From contig NZ_JACIZD010000011.1 in assembly GCF_014359565.1 (NCBI RefSeq), positions 1 through 64,000 of the forward strand: a stretch of 64,000 nt of DNA. The letters run 5' to 3'. Of this stretch, positions 1 to 9,706 are shown in pieces. The notes beneath the pieces are model-generated. The model searched no databases, had not been told where the DNA came from, and saw only the letters and a list, made by a program, of their open reading frames with translations. The position numbers were made by a program, and so were the translations under genes. This stretch comes from Immundisolibacter sp. (GTDB lineage: Bacteria; Pseudomonadota; Gammaproteobacteria; Immundisolibacterales; Immundisolibacteraceae). Numbering within the stretch: the stretch's first letter is position 1; each line of letters opens with the position of its first letter.

Positions 1-96
1 CCACGGCGTCACCGCCTCCAGCTGCGCCAGGAAGCGCTCGCGGCGCGTCTGCTTCTTCTTGCCGGCGTACTCGAGATCGGAAAAGCTCGTTTGCAT
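1..96 (-). mobile_element. IS5-family transposase, N-terminal fragment (continues off the left edge)
   Basis: The first 32 codons are visible and read leftward off the window. The start MQTSFSDLEYAGKKKQTRRE, with the following RFLAQLEAVTPW, is the typical beginning of an IS5-group transposase, whose DDE catalytic core would lie outside the window. The ATG is at 96. About 90 bases upstream lies the probable end of the element (about 168-187), next to TTAG at 188-191, which fits the YTAR target preference of the IS5 group. Family is confident; the exact element and its intactness cannot be judged. Confidence 0.8.
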
Positions 97-167
97 GACG
101 TCTGCTCACCCCCGCTGCGGACCAGGCCGCATTGTCTCAGGACCAAGGTCTCATGCCACCTAGACGT

Positions 168-191
168 GGGAATAAATCAGCGTTTCCTTAG
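168..191. repeat. Probable IS terminal inverted-repeat end and TTAG target
   Basis: Read on the minus strand, the stretch ending the IS-side sequence begins AAGGAAACGCTGATTTATT, which resembles the outer ends of IS5-group elements. It abuts TTAG at 188-191, a plausible 4-base target. The opposite end lies outside the window, so the matching inverted repeat and the duplicated target cannot be confirmed. Confidence 0.4.
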
Positions 192-255
192 CCTTCACAT
201 GGTCGTAATGCGCAGGCAACATAAAACATCGACCCAGTCACACGGGGAGCCCGTA

Positions 256-873
256 ATGAAGAGATCTGTCCTGCCCTTTGCCGCCATGCTGGTCGCACTC
301 AACATGGTGACGCAAGCTCAAGCTGTCAGTCTTTGCGTCTCTGGGTATGCGTGCAATGATGGCCCACTACCGTCAGAAGTCATACAACCACCCACAGACC
401 TTCCAAACCTGGTAGCTGAGTCTTCACCATTGGTTCTCCAGCCGTTTCAAGACTCAACCGGCTGGAACTACGTCTTCTCAGCGCCGACTCAGACCCATTC
501 AATTGTTATGCCGTACTTCGCTGACAGCAGTATTTTTGCGGTCAGTTCGCCAGATGGGTGGACTTATACGGTTGGGGCACCAGACGCTGATGGCAAAACA
601 ACGGCCACTTGGCAGCAGCTCCCGGCATCCTCAACGCCCGCTGGAAGTTTCTCTTTCAAGTCGAGTTACTCTCCATCTGAGGCGACATATCAATTCACCT
701 TCGAAGACGGATCAACACGGAACTACCATTTATTTGTTCCGTACTCGCCCATGGCCCAAGTTTCTGGGTACACACCTTCTGCCGCCACTGTTCCAGAACC
801 AGCTGCAATCTACATGGCAGCGTTGGGGTTTGCTGCATGCGTTGCTGCAACAAGGCGTCGCAAAAATGGCTAA
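256..873 (+). CDS. PEP-CTERM sorting-domain protein
   Basis: A 205-residue secreted protein. Residues 1-23 form a signal peptide (MKRSVLPFAAMLVALNMVTQ, cleavage after an AQA motif). The C-terminus has the PEP-CTERM signature: VPEP, a hydrophobic stretch (AAIYMAALGFAACVAA) and a terminal TRRRKNG cluster. Such proteins are sorted by an exosortase in bacteria that make exopolysaccharide; no exosortase is visible here. The middle has no recognised domain and is rich in Ser, Thr and aromatic residues. The ATG at 256 is preceded by GGGGAG and is preferred over upstream in-frame codons, which would ruin the signal peptide. The gene is clearly lower in GC than its right neighbour and lies beside an IS end, suggesting transfer. 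Confidence 0.8.
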   Translation: MKRSVLPFAAMLVALNMVTQAQAVSLCVSGYACNDGPLPSEVIQPPTDLPNLVAESSPLVLQPFQDSTGWNYVFSAPTQTHSIVMPYFADSSIFAVSSPDGWTYTVGAPDADGKTTATWQQLPASSTPAGSFSFKSSYSPSEATYQFTFEDGSTRNYHLFVPYSPMAQVSGYTPSAATVPEPAAIYMAALGFAACVAATRRRKNG

Positions 874-880
874 CTGATCG

Positions 881-1930
881 TTGCACACGGACGCCAATGA
901 ACTTGCGTTGAGCGACCCGCAAGCCCTTGCGGCGGCGCTGGCGCCGTGGGTCGTCGGCCGCTTCGGCGCCGAGGCGGCGATCAGCGGACTGAGACTGCTG
1001 GCCGGCGGCGCGTCGCAGCAGGTCTGGCGGCTGGAAATTGCCGCATCGGCCGGGCCGCTGGCGCTGATCGTGCGTCGGGATCTGGGCGGGCGCATGTTCG
1101 CCACGGCGCTCGGGCGGCAAGCCGAATTCGCGGTGATCGAACTCGCCCATGCTGCCGGCGTGCCGGTGCCGCAGCCCTACGCGTACCTGGAGAATCTAGA
1201 CGGCAAGGCGGCTTTTGTCATGGCCTGCCTGGAGGGCGAGACCATCGGCCGGCGCATCGTGCGCGAGCCGAGTCTGGCGAATGCGCGCCGCCTGCTCCCG
1301 CAGCAGATGGGCTCGGCGCTGGCCGCCATCCACGGCATCGCCGTCGCCGAGGCGGCGTTCCTGCCCGGCCCTGCCGCGGGCGAGGGTGCGGCGGCGTATG
1401 GCCTTCGCCTGCTCGAACAGGAGCTCGCGGCGGTCGCGGAGCCCTACCCTGTCCTCGAACTGGGCCTTGCCTGGTTGCGCGCGCACCCGCCGGCGGAGCT
1501 GCCGCCGGTGCTGTGCCACGGCGATTATCGCGTCGGCAACGTGGTGGTCGACGAACAGGGCCTGGTCGGCGTGCTGGACTGGGAATTCGCCCATCGCGGC
1601 CATCCCGGCGAGGATCTGACTTTCGGCGCCATCCGCGCCTGGCGCTTTGGCGAAGCCGGCAAGCACTACGGCGGCGTCGGCGACATGGCGGCCTTCCTGA
1701 GCGCCTACAACACAGCCCGCGGCACGGCGTTCACCGAGCGCGAGCTGTACTGGTTCGAGGTCGCCTCGAACCTCAAATGGGCCATCGCCACCGTCACCCA
1801 GGCCCGCCGCCACCTGTCCGGCCAGGAACCGAGCCTCGAACTGGCCAGCCTGGGTCGCATGACGGCCGAGATCGAGCTCGAAATCCTGAGCCTGCTCGAC
1901 CCGCGCCACCCACGCCATCCGGGAGACTGA
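881..1930 (+). CDS. Phosphotransferase (APH/choline-kinase fold) family protein
   Basis: A 349-residue protein of the aminoglycoside phosphotransferase-like superfamily, of the branch that accompanies acyl-CoA dehydrogenases (as in the N-terminal part of ACAD10). The Brenner-type catalytic motif is visible as CHGDYRVGNVVVD near residue 212, followed by the metal-binding VLDWEFA. Its substrate is not known from sequence; a fatty-acid or hydroxyacyl metabolite is a reasonable guess, not an aminoglycoside. The frame is bounded upstream by TGA at 875-877, so TTG at 881 is the first possible start; no clear ribosome site precedes it. The lower-GC block ends almost exactly here, so the original 5' end may have been altered. 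It is followed after 2 bases by a DUF6285 gene, its usual partner. Confidence 0.75.
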   Translation: MHTDANELALSDPQALAAALAPWVVGRFGAEAAISGLRLLAGGASQQVWRLEIAASAGPLALIVRRDLGGRMFATALGRQAEFAVIELAHAAGVPVPQPYAYLENLDGKAAFVMACLEGETIGRRIVREPSLANARRLLPQQMGSALAAIHGIAVAEAAFLPGPAAGEGAAAYGLRLLEQELAAVAEPYPVLELGLAWLRAHPPAELPPVLCHGDYRVGNVVVDEQGLVGVLDWEFAHRGHPGEDLTFGAIRAWRFGEAGKHYGGVGDMAAFLSAYNTARGTAFTERELYWFEVASNLKWAIATVTQARRHLSGQEPSLELASLGRMTAEIELEILSLLDPRHPRHPGD

Positions 1931-1932
1931 CC

Positions 1933-2325
1933 GTGCAGGACCGCCCCACCGCGCCGGAGCTGCTGGATGCCGTGCGCGAGTTCATGGCCACCGAGCTGCT
2001 GCCCACGGTCGGCGACGCGCGCCTGCGCTTTCGCACCCTGGTGGCCGCCAACCTGCTGGACATGCTGCGCCGCGAGCTGGCCCTGGAACCGGCCCTGCTA
2101 TGCGCCGAATGGGAACGCCTCACCGCATTGCTGGGCGATGCCGCGCCATCACCGGCGAACGAACGCGAACTCGCCGCGGCGGTCGCCGCCCAGCAGGCAA
2201 TCCTGTGCACCCTGATCCGCGAAGACCGGGCACCCAGCGGCACGTTCACCGCGCTGACGCACAGCGTGCGCGCCAAGCTCGAAATCGCCAATCCGCGCTA
2301 TCTGGACGGCTTCGAACCGCTCTAG
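1933..2325 (+). CDS. DUF6285 domain protein
   Basis: A 130-residue, mostly helical soluble protein starting at GTG 1933, two bases after the phosphotransferase stop, so the two are almost surely co-transcribed. The pattern (PELLDAVREFM near the start, FRTLVAANLLDMLRRE in the middle, KLEIANPRYLDGF at the end) matches the DUF6285 family, which repeatedly sits next to phosphotransferase-family proteins and acyl-CoA dehydrogenases. No catalytic motif is visible; its role is unknown. Confidence 0.7.
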   Translation: MQDRPTAPELLDAVREFMATELLPTVGDARLRFRTLVAANLLDMLRRELALEPALLCAEWERLTALLGDAAPSPANERELAAAVAAQQAILCTLIREDRAPSGTFTALTHSVRAKLEIANPRYLDGFEPL

Positions 2326-2668
2326 GCTTCGAGGACGCCGACCGGCGCGGGGCGAGTCATCGCCATCCGCGTGGGCGGGTGCATGGGCAGACGGATGAGC
2401 GTGGATGTAGGCGTTTTAGCGCGCCCTGTTCGGCCCGAGGGCGGGCCTCCCACAAGCAGAATCCGCGGGACGGGTGGAGCCGTCGTGGGAGCGGCATCCC
2501 CCGCCACGAATCCGCCGGCACCCCGTTCGGCCCGGGGGCGGGCCTCCCACACCTGAGCACTGCTGCGGAAGCGCCGTCATTCCAGGCAACCGAAATCGCG
2601 GGATATGGCTTTTGCCCAGCCCGCCCTACCGCCTGCTCGCCGCAGCACCGGCCAAGAGCCGCTCGCCC
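2326..2668. repeat. Intergenic region with two copies of a REP-like repeat
   Basis: This gap between two convergent transcripts holds two 27-base direct copies (2428-2454 and 2525-2551) of a GC-rich unit starting GTTCGGCCCG and ending GGCCTCCCACA, with one mismatch. Between them at about 2484 is the partial inverse GTGGGAG. The right end (about 2660-2675) has GCTCGCCCCTACATG, resembling an arm of the palindromic repeats at 20,925 and 24,889. No gene was found. The repeats may be REP elements or bidirectional terminator structures for the convergent genes. Confidence 0.5.
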
Positions 2669-5600
2669 CTACATGCTGCGCCGGTACTGCCCGCCCACCT
2701 GATACAGCGCGTGGCTGATCTGGCCGAGGGTGGCGTGGCGCACAGCGTCCATCAGGGCGGCGAAGGTGTTCTCGCCGGCCGTGGCGGCCTGCTGCAAGCG
2801 GGCCAGGGCGGTCGGCGCGCTGGCGGCATGGCGAGCCTGAAAGCCGCTCACGGCGTCCAGCTGTAGCTGTTTTTCGTCAGCCGTGGAGCGGATCAGCTCG
2901 CCGGTGAATTCGGCATCCTGCACACCGTCGCGGGCCAGATAGGTGTTCACGCCCACGATCGGCAGGCTGCCGTCGTGTTTCTTGTGCTCGTAGTAGAGGC
3001 TTTCTTCCTGGATCTTGCCGCGCTGGTACTGGGTCTCCATGGCGCCCAGCACGCCGCCGCGCTCGGACAGGCGCTCGAACTCCTGATAGACGGCCTCCTC
3101 CACTAGGTCGGTCAGGTGCTCGATGATGAAACTGCCCTGCAGCGGGTTTTCGTTCTTGTTCAGGCCCAGCTCCTTGGTGATGATGAGCTGGATGGCCACC
3201 GCCCGGCGCACGGATTCCTCGGTCGGCGTGGTGATCGCCTCGTCGTAGGCGTTGGTGTGCAGGCTGTTGCAGTTGTCGTACAGGGCATACAGCGCCTGCA
3301 GCGTGGTGCGGATGTCGTTGAACTGGATTTCCTGCGCGTGCAGGGAGCGGCCGGAGGTCTGGATGTGGTACTTCATCATCTGCGCCCGGGGGCTGGCGCC
3401 GTAGCGCTCGCGCAGGGCGCGCGCCCAGATGCGCCGCGCCACGCGGCCCAGCACCGCGTATTCGGGGTCCATGCCGTTGCTGAAGAAGAACGACAGGTTG
3501 GGCGCGAAGTCGTCGATGGCCATGCCGCGGGCCAGGTAGTACTCGACGATGGTGAAGCCGTTGGCCAACGTAAAGGCGAGCTGGCTGATCGGGTTCGCGC
3601 CGGCCTCGGCGATGTGGTAACCGGAGATCGACACCGAGTAGAAGTTGCGCACCTGCTGGTCGACGAAGTACTGCTGGATGTCGCCCATCATGCGCATGGC
3701 GAATTCGGTGCTGAAGATGCAGGTGTTCTGGGCCTGGTCTTCCTTCAGGATGTCGGCCTGCACGGTGCCACGCACGGTCTTTAGCGTGTCGGCCTTGATG
3801 CGGGCGTAGGTGTCCGCATCCACCAGCTGATCGCCGCTCACGCCGAGCAGGCCCAGACCCAGGCCGTCGTTGCCTTGCGGCAGCTCGCCGGCGTAGGTCG
3901 GGCGTGGCTGACCGGCCAGTAGTTGGTCGATTTTTTGCTGCGCCTGCGGCCACTGTCCGCTCGCGCGCAGGTGTTTTTCCACCTGCTGGTCGATGGCGGC
4001 GTTCAGGTACATGGCCAGGATCATCGGCGCCGGGCCGTTGATGGTCATCGACACCGAGGTGGTCGGGCTGCACAGGTCGAAGCCCGAGTAGAGCTTTTTC
4101 ATGTCGTCCAGGCAGCAGATGGACACGCCGGAGTTGCCGACCTTGCCGTAGATGTCCGGGCGCGGGTGCGGGTCCTCGCCGTACAGGGTGACCGAGTCGA
4201 AGGCGGTCGACAGGCGCGCCGCCGGCTGGCCCAGCGACAGGTAATGAAAGCGCCGGTTGGTGCGCTCGGGCGTGCCCTCGCCGGCGAACATGCGGGTCGG
4301 ATCCTCGCCGGCGCGCCGGTAGGGGTAGACGCCGCCGGTGTAGGGATAGGCGCCCGGCAGGTTCTCGTTGCCCAGATACCGCAGCAGCTCGCCCCAGTCG
4401 CGGTAGCGCGGTGGCGCGAGCTTGGGAATGCGCAGGCGCGACAGGGTCTCGACGTAGTTGTCGCCGGTCACGGCCCGGCCGCGCACGTCGTAGCTGTAGT
4501 GCTCGGCGGTGACGGCATCGCGGCGCGCCGGCCACTGGCGCAGCAGGTCGATCGATTCATCGCTGAGCTCGCCCAGCGCCGCGTTGTAGCGCTGGCGCAG
4601 GGTCAGCAGGCTGCGGTCGCCCTCGCCGCCGAGCGCGGGCTGCGGATACGGCGTCAGCGGCGCCGGCAGCGCCGGATCGTCCAGGGATTTGAGGCTCTCG
4701 TAATGGCTCTGGGCCAGGCTGGCGGCATCCGCCTCGTGCTCCAACCGGGCACGGATGGCGCGGCCTTCGGCGGCGATCTCGGCCAGGTAGCGGCTGCGGC
4801 TGCCGGGGATCAGCGCCTGTGCCCGCGGCTGGCGGTGGGTCACGTCCAGCTGCGGCGTCCAGCGCGCCGCATCCAGGCCGAGCTTGTCCACCAATCGCCG
4901 GCACAGGGACACGAACAGCCAGTTCACGCCCGGATCGTTGAACTGGCTGGCGATGGTCGGAAATACCGGCACCTGGTCGTCCGGCAGCTCGAAGGCCGCC
5001 CGGTTGCGCTTCCACTGCTTGCGCACGTCGCGCAGGGCGTCCTCGGCGCCGCGTTTCTCGAACTTGTTCAGCACGATGAGCTCGGCGTAATCGAGCATGT
5101 CGATTTTTTCCAGCTGCGTGGCGGCGCCGTACTCGCTGGTCATCACGTAGATCGGCAGGTCGACCAGGTCGACGATTTCCGTATCGCTCTGGCCGATGCC
5201 GGCGGTCTCGACCAGGACCAGCCCGAAGCCGCAGTCGGCCAGGAAGTCGATCGCGTCCTTGAGCATCACGGACGTTGCCAGGTGCGAGCGGCGGGTGGCC
5301 ACCGAGCGCATGAAGATGCGTTCGTCGGCCAGCGCATTCAGGCGGATGCGGTCGCCCAGCAGCGCCCCGCCGGTGCGCCGCCGGGTCGGGTCCACCGCCA
5401 GCATGGCCACGCGCAGGTCCGGGAAGTGGCGCGTGAAGCGCAGCAGCAGCTCGTCGGTGAGGCTGGATTTGCCGGCACCGCCAGGGCCGGTGATGCCCAG
5501 CACCGGCGGGCGGGCCGCGCCGGGCTTGGGCCACACGCCGGACAGGCGCGACTTGGCCGGACCGTCGCCGTGCAGATTCTCGATCGCCGTCAGGCAGCGG

Positions 5601-6109
5601 GCGATGGCCAGGTGCTCCGTCGGGCCGGCCGGGCGGGTCGGCAGCGTCTCCACGCGGTGCTCGGCGGTGCGGGCGAGCATGTCGGCGATCATGCCTTCCA
5701 GACCCATCGCGCGGCCGTCGTGCGGGCTGTAGATGCGCTCCACGCCGTAGGTTTCCAGCTCACGGATCTCGGCCGGCACGATGACCCCGCCGCCGCCGCC
5801 GAACACGCGCACGTGGGCGGCGCCGGCCTCGCGCAGCAGGTCCACCATGTACTTGAAGTACTCCACGTGCCCGCCCTGGTAGGACGACACGGCGATGCCG
5901 TCGGCATCCTCCTGCAGGGCGGCGCGCACGATCTCCTGCACGCCGCGGTTGTGGCCCAGGTGGATGACCTCTGCGCCCTGGTCCTGCATCAGCCGACGCA
6001 TGATGTTGATGGCCGCGTCGTGGCCATCGAACAACGAAGCGGCGGTGACGAAGCGCAGCGGCCGGCTGGCCGTCACCGCCGCGATTTCGGGCGAGCGCTG
6101 AGGGTGCAT
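2669..6109 (-). CDS. icmF: Fused coenzyme B12-dependent acyl-CoA mutase (IcmF type)
   Basis: A 1146-residue fusion with the IcmF domain order. Residues about 17-150 bind cobalamin (D28 and H30 of the DxH motif, glycine-rich FGGGGGV near 103). A MeaB/ArgK-like G-protein chaperone follows, with P-loop GPGGAGKSS at 208-216, [11 protein letters not shown] near 301 and NKFEKRG near 348. The mutase large domain runs from about 560 to the end, including SVSMTINGP and [14 protein letters not shown]. The reaction is a radical carbon-skeleton rearrangement such as isobutyryl-CoA to n-butyryl-CoA. GGAG precedes the ATG. Residues 594-598 read VYPYR where I recall characterised IcmF proteins having Phe, so the preferred acyl-CoA is uncertain. 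It stands alone on the minus strand. Confidence 0.88.
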   Translation of the reverse strand: MHPQRSPEIAAVTASRPLRFVTAASLFDGHDAAINIMRRLMQDQGAEVIHLGHNRGVQEIVRAALQEDADGIAVSSYQGGHVEYFKYMVDLLREAGAAHVRVFGGGGGVIVPAEIRELETYGVERIYSPHDGRAMGLEGMIADMLARTAEHRVETLPTRPAGPTEHLAIARCLTAIENLHGDGPAKSRLSGVWPKPGAARPPVLGITGPGGAGKSSLTDELLLRFTRHFPDLRVAMLAVDPTRRRTGGALLGDRIRLNALADERIFMRSVATRRSHLATSVMLKDAIDFLADCGFGLVLVETAGIGQSDTEIVDLVDLPIYVMTSEYGAATQLEKIDMLDYAELIVLNKFEKRGAEDALRDVRKQWKRNRAAFELPDDQVPVFPTIASQFNDPGVNWLFVSLCRRLVDKLGLDAARWTPQLDVTHRQPRAQALIPGSRSRYLAEIAAEGRAIRARLEHEADAASLAQSHYESLKSLDDPALPAPLTPYPQPALGGEGDRSLLTLRQRYNAALGELSDESIDLLRQWPARRDAVTAEHYSYDVRGRAVTGDNYVETLSRLRIPKLAPPRYRDWGELLRYLGNENLPGAYPYTGGVYPYRRAGEDPTRMFAGEGTPERTNRRFHYLSLGQPAARLSTAFDSVTLYGEDPHPRPDIYGKVGNSGVSICCLDDMKKLYSGFDLCSPTTSVSMTINGPAPMILAMYLNAAIDQQVEKHLRASGQWPQAQQKIDQLLAGQPRPTYAGELPQGNDGLGLGLLGVSGDQLVDADTYARIKADTLKTVRGTVQADILKEDQAQNTCIFSTEFAMRMMGDIQQYFVDQQVRNFYSVSISGYHIAEAGANPISQLAFTLANGFTIVEYYLARGMAIDDFAPNLSFFFSNGMDPEYAVLGRVARRIWARALRERYGASPRAQMMKYHIQTSGRSLHAQEIQFNDIRTTLQALYALYDNCNSLHTNAYDEAITTPTEESVRRAVAIQLIITKELGLNKNENPLQGSFIIEHLTDLVEEAVYQEFERLSERGGVLGAMETQYQRGKIQEESLYYEHKKHDGSLPIVGVNTYLARDGVQDAEFTGELIRSTADEKQLQLDAVSGFQARHAASAPTALARLQQAATAGENTFAALMDAVRHATLGQISHALYQVGGQYRRSM

Positions 6110-6282
6110 GCGAGGACTCCGTGATGCGGTTGGCGCGCTGCCGATGCGGCAGGTGCTGTCGTGGAGGGCATTCTAAACGGGCGTCAGGGTGCCGCGTGCC
6201 AACGCAGCCAAGCCGTCTCGCTGCTGCCGAAAAGGCGGGCTAAGTCCCCGCCGCCCCGGTGCTGCTGCCAGCGCCGCCCTTA

Positions 6283-6298
6283 TGGCATGCGTTCTGCA
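6283..6298 (+). promoter_or_regulatory. Predicted sigma-54 promoter
   Basis: TGGCATGCGTTCTGCA matches the sigma-54 consensus (TGGCACG, four bases, TTGCA) at all but two positions and has the invariant GG and GC exactly ten bases apart. It lies 38 bases before the GTG start of the ParA-like gene, a suitable distance for a transcript of the ParA-glutaminase-receiver operon. Activation would need an enhancer-binding protein, not seen in the window. Confidence 0.6.
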
Positions 6299-6336
6299 TA
6301 CAGCACTGCATACTAGGCGACAACGGGAGGGGCAGA

Positions 6337-7089
6337 GTGACTCGGACGGTATCGATTCATTCCTATCGCGGCGGCACCGGCAAGTCCAACCTGGTGGCCA
6401 ATCTGGCGGCGGCGCTGGCGCGCGCCGGCCAGCGCGTGGGCGTTGTGGATACCGACATCCAGTCGCCGGGCATCCACGTGCTGTTCGGCCTGACGCCGGA
6501 CCAGATCGGCCGCACGCTGAACGACTTTCTGTGGGGCAATTGCGAGATGCTCGCCGCCACCTACGACCGAACGGTGGTGCTCGGCTCGTGCACCGGATCG
6601 GTGCATCTGGTGCCCTCGAGCATCAAGGCGGGCGATATTGCCCGCATCGTCAAGCATGGTTTTGACGTGGCTCTGCTCAATGACGGTTTTCAGCAACTCA
6701 GCCGGGCGCTGGATCTCGATTTCCTCTTGGTCGACACCCACCCTGGCGTGAACGAGGAAACGCTGCTGTCGATCGCCGTGTCCGACACGCTGCTGTTGAT
6801 CGTGCGCCCGGACCGGCAGGACTTCCAGGGCACCGCGGTCACTGTGGACCTGGCCCGGCAACTGGACGTGCAGGACGCAAACATCGTGCTCAACAAGGTG
6901 CTGCCGGGCATGGACCGGGCGGTCCTGAAGGCGCGCGCCGAAGAAGCCTTCGGCATTCCGGTGCTGGCGATATTGCCACTGTGCGAAGGGCTGCTCAGCC
7001 TGGGCAGCGAAAGCATATTCGGCCTGAGTTCGCCGGATGATCCCTACGCGGTCGCCGTGAGCGCCATGGCCGCCCGCTTGTTGCGCTAG
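6337..7089 (+). CDS. ParA/MinD-family ATPase
   Basis: A 250-residue deviant Walker-type ATPase. The P-loop at residues 10-17 reads YRGGTGKSN, with the signature lysine; the second motif is VVDTDIQSPG near 35, and LLVDTHPG near 130 is the Walker B/switch region. Relatives place or partition cargo, or act as CpsD/FleN-like regulators; this one has no clear membrane-targeting helix and its cargo is not evident. The GTG at 6337, preceded by GGGAGGGG, is preferred to an upstream ATG because homology begins there. First gene of an apparent operon with glutaminase and a receiver protein, probably under the sigma-54 site at 6283. Confidence 0.8.
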   Translation: MTRTVSIHSYRGGTGKSNLVANLAAALARAGQRVGVVDTDIQSPGIHVLFGLTPDQIGRTLNDFLWGNCEMLAATYDRTVVLGSCTGSVHLVPSSIKAGDIARIVKHGFDVALLNDGFQQLSRALDLDFLLVDTHPGVNEETLLSIAVSDTLLLIVRPDRQDFQGTAVTVDLARQLDVQDANIVLNKVLPGMDRAVLKARAEEAFGIPVLAILPLCEGLLSLGSESIFGLSSPDDPYAVAVSAMAARLLR

Positions 7090-7111
7090 CCCGCGGCCAG
7101 GAGACAGCTAG

Positions 7112-8164
7112 ATGGAGGATCGGCCTTCCGATATTGGCGCCCTGGTGCGCGGCATTCGTACCGCGGTGTCGCCGTTTCGAAGCACCCTGCGCGAGTTGCA
7201 ACAGCGCTACCGGGACCTGCAGGACGGCCGCGTGGCGGACTACATTCCGGAGCTGGCCACGGCCGATCCGGCCTGGTTTGGCATTGCGGTGGCCGGCGCC
7301 GCGGATGGGCAGCTGTTCGAGGCCGGCAACTGCGAGCAGGAGTTCACCATCCAGTCGATATCCAAGCCGTTCGTGTTCGGCCTGGCGCTGGAGGACCACG
7401 GCCGCGAGGCGGTCGCCGCCCGGGTGGGCGTCGAGCCGACCGGCGATGCCTTCAATTCCATCATCAAGCTGGACGAGGGCAGCCACCGGCCGCACAACCC
7501 GATGGTCAACGCCGGCGCCATTGCCACCGCGGCCCTGATCAAGGGCGACACACACGTCGAGCGCCTGAACCGCCTGCTGGACATGTTCGGCCGCTACATC
7601 GGCCGCCGGCCGAAGGTGGACGTGGCGGTGTACGCATCGGAGCGTCAGACCGGACATCGCAATCGCTCCATCGCGCACCTGCTGCTGAATTTCGGCATGC
7701 TGCCGCCGAACGTGGAGGAGGTTCTCGATCTGTACTTCCAGCAGTGCTCGATCCTGGTGACCACGCGCGACCTGGCCATGATGGCGGCCACACTGGCCAA
7801 TGGCGGCGTCAACCCGGTCACCGGCGTGCGCGCCCTGCAGGCCGAGTACGTGCAGGACCTGCTGAGCATCATGTACACCTGCGGCATGTACGACTACGCC
7901 GGCCAATGGGCTTACGATGTCGGGCTTCCTGCCAAAAGCGGCGTCTCCGGAGGCGTCATGACAGTCGTGCCCGGTCGCATGGGAATGGCCGTTTTTTCCC
8001 CGCCACTGGACAGCCACGGCAACAGCGTGCGCGGTGTGGCGGTGTGCCGGGAGCTGTCGCAACGCTTCGGCTTGCACTGCTTCGGGAGCGCCCCGCCAGC
8101 GGACGCCGCGCAACTGCCGTGGACTGCACACGCCCGGGTGACGCCGTCGGCCCCACCGGCATGA
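7112..8164 (+). CDS. glsA: Glutaminase (beta-lactamase-fold type)
   Basis: A 350-residue glutaminase converting glutamine to glutamate and ammonia in the cytoplasm. The serine beta-lactamase-like fold is recognisable from the nucleophile motif S82-x-x-K85 (QSISKPFVF), EPTGDAFNS near 113, [10 protein letters not shown] near 129 and the later SGVSGGVM. Length is slightly above the usual 305-330 because of an N-terminal extension of about 20 residues and a C-terminal tail. It starts 22 bases after the ParA-like gene and its end overlaps the next gene by four bases (ATGA), so all three are translated together. A glutaminase in an operon with a predicted sigma-54 promoter and signalling proteins suggests nitrogen-linked control. 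Confidence 0.9.
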   Translation: MEDRPSDIGALVRGIRTAVSPFRSTLRELQQRYRDLQDGRVADYIPELATADPAWFGIAVAGAADGQLFEAGNCEQEFTIQSISKPFVFGLALEDHGREAVAARVGVEPTGDAFNSIIKLDEGSHRPHNPMVNAGAIATAALIKGDTHVERLNRLLDMFGRYIGRRPKVDVAVYASERQTGHRNRSIAHLLLNFGMLPPNVEEVLDLYFQQCSILVTTRDLAMMAATLANGGVNPVTGVRALQAEYVQDLLSIMYTCGMYDYAGQWAYDVGLPAKSGVSGGVMTVVPGRMGMAVFSPPLDSHGNSVRGVAVCRELSQRFGLHCFGSAPPADAAQLPWTAHARVTPSAPPA

Positions 8165-9306
8165 GCTCGTTGTTCCCGGGGGCGCCGGTCGAGCTGTCGG
8201 CGCACCTGTTGCACGACCTGCGCACGCCGGTCAACGCCATTCTGGGTTACGCCAACCTGCTGGTCGAAGACACCCCGGACGACGTCGAGTTGCAGCGGCG
8301 GGTCGAGCCGGTACGCCGGTCCGGTGAGCGGCTGAACGACCTGATCGGAACGCTGCCGCGCAGCGGGCCACTGCCGGCCGACTGGCTGCCATCGCTGCAG
8401 GCGCCGCTGGCCGAGCTTGAAACGGGCATCGCCGGCCTGCGGTCGTGGGACGGCGCACCGCAGGAGGACGTGGATCACATCGAAACGGCGCGCGGCAGAC
8501 TGCTTGAACTGCTCGCCCGACTGGCCGTCAACGACGACCCGACGCGGCTTCGAAGCGCTCCCCTGCCACAGTCGGCGCTACCGCTGCCACAGCCGCCAGT
8601 CGTGGCGCCCACCGGCAGCAGCATTCTGATCGTCGACGACACTGACCTGAACCGTAACCTGCTCAGCCGGCGCCTGCAGCAGCTCGGCCACCAGGTGGAC
8701 GCGGTTGGCGATGGCGATACCGCCCTGCGCATGCTGCGCCGCCGTCCGTATGACCTGCTGCTGCTGGACATCATCATGCCGGGGCTGGACGGCTATCAGG
8801 TACTCGAACTGCTGCGGGCCGATCCCGAACTGTCGTCATTGCCGGTACTGGTCATCTCCGCGCTGACGCAAATGGACAGTGTGGCGCGCTGCATCGATCT
8901 GGGCGCCGTGGATTTTCTGCCCAAGCACGTCGATCCGGTGGTGCTGCGCGCGCGCGTAACCCGCTCGATCGAGCAAAAGCGCGCCCGGGATCGCGAAACC
9001 GGCTACCTGAAGGACGTGGCCAAACTGACCGCGGCGGCCGCCAGCGTGCGCGATGGCCAGCGCGTGGATGAGGCCGAACTCGAGCGGGTCGGGCAGCGCG
9101 CCGACGACCTGGGCGAACTGGCGCGGGCCTTCGGGCGCATGGTGCGCGAATTCAACCAACGGGAGGCCGCCCTGCGCGCCCAGCTGGCCGAAGTGCACCG
9201 GCTGGAAGTCGACGCCGCCAGCCGCTCGCAGGCGGTGGCCGAAATCACCGAAAGCGAGTATTTCCGCAATCTGCGCGCCAAGGCTCGCGCCCTGCGCGAA
9301 CGTTGA
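8161..9306 (+). CDS. Response-regulator receiver protein with N-terminal H-box domain lacking an ATPase domain
   Basis: A 381-residue protein starting inside the end of glsA. Residues about 10-50 contain a histidine-kinase dimerisation/H-box motif ([16 protein letters not shown]), but no N, G1 or G2 boxes of a kinase ATPase domain follow. A receiver domain spans about 155-275 ([11 protein letters not shown], the phosphorylatable Asp in [13 protein letters not shown] and a PKHVD lysine). The rest is a long coiled coil. It may be a phosphotransfer-type adaptor receiving phosphate from a kinase such as the hybrid kinase at 9707, but this is inference. Confidence 0.75.
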   Translation: MSSLFPGAPVELSAHLLHDLRTPVNAILGYANLLVEDTPDDVELQRRVEPVRRSGERLNDLIGTLPRSGPLPADWLPSLQAPLAELETGIAGLRSWDGAPQEDVDHIETARGRLLELLARLAVNDDPTRLRSAPLPQSALPLPQPPVVAPTGSSILIVDDTDLNRNLLSRRLQQLGHQVDAVGDGDTALRMLRRRPYDLLLLDIIMPGLDGYQVLELLRADPELSSLPVLVISALTQMDSVARCIDLGAVDFLPKHVDPVVLRARVTRSIEQKRARDRETGYLKDVAKLTAAAASVRDGQRVDEAELERVGQRADDLGELARAFGRMVREFNQREAALRAQLAEVHRLEVDAASRSQAVAEITESEYFRNLRAKARALRER

Positions 9307-9322
9307 GCCACGCCTGCGCTGC

Positions 9323-9700
9323 TCAGGCAGCTCCGGTTTTTGCCAGCAAGCCTGCGATCTTGCCCAGCAGCCGGTCCAGGTCGATCGGCTTGGTGTCGTA
9401 ATCATCGCAGCCCGCGGCCATGGCCTTGTCGCGGTCCTCGCTCATCGCATGCGCGGTCAGGGCGATCACCGGGATGTGTGCCGTGGCCGGATCGGCCTTC
9501 AGGCGGCGGGTGGCCTCCCAGCCGTCGAGTACCGGCAGGCTCATGTCCATCAGTATCACTGCCGGCGCGTCGCTGAAGGCGCGTGCAAGGCCGGCCGCCC
9601 CGTCCTCGGCCATCACCACGTCGAAGCCCTTGCGCAGCAGCCGCCGCGACAGCATGTCGCGGTTCATCTCGTTGTCCTCGACCAACAGAACCTTTGCCAT
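9323..9700 (-). CDS. CheY-like single-domain response regulator
   Basis: A 125-residue receiver domain with nothing attached. All key residues are visible: the acidic pair in LLVEDNEMNRD, the phosphoacceptor Asp in ILMDMSLPVLDG, the Thr in IALTAHA and the Lys in YDTKPID. The sequence is close to receiver domains that serve hybrid kinases. It lies 6 bases after the hybrid kinase and is probably translated from the same mRNA, acting as its soluble phosphate acceptor. Confidence 0.88.
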   Translation of the reverse strand: MAKVLLVEDNEMNRDMLSRRLLRKGFDVVMAEDGAAGLARAFSDAPAVILMDMSLPVLDGWEATRRLKADPATAHIPVIALTAHAMSEDRDKAMAAGCDDYDTKPIDLDRLLGKIAGLLAKTGAA

Positions 9701-9706
9701 CTTCGT

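Noticed and set aside
3923-6124. A 733-codon plus-strand frame opposite the mutase gene
   Set aside because: Antisense shadow of the B12 mutase; low-complexity Val/Gly/His-rich translation without domains.
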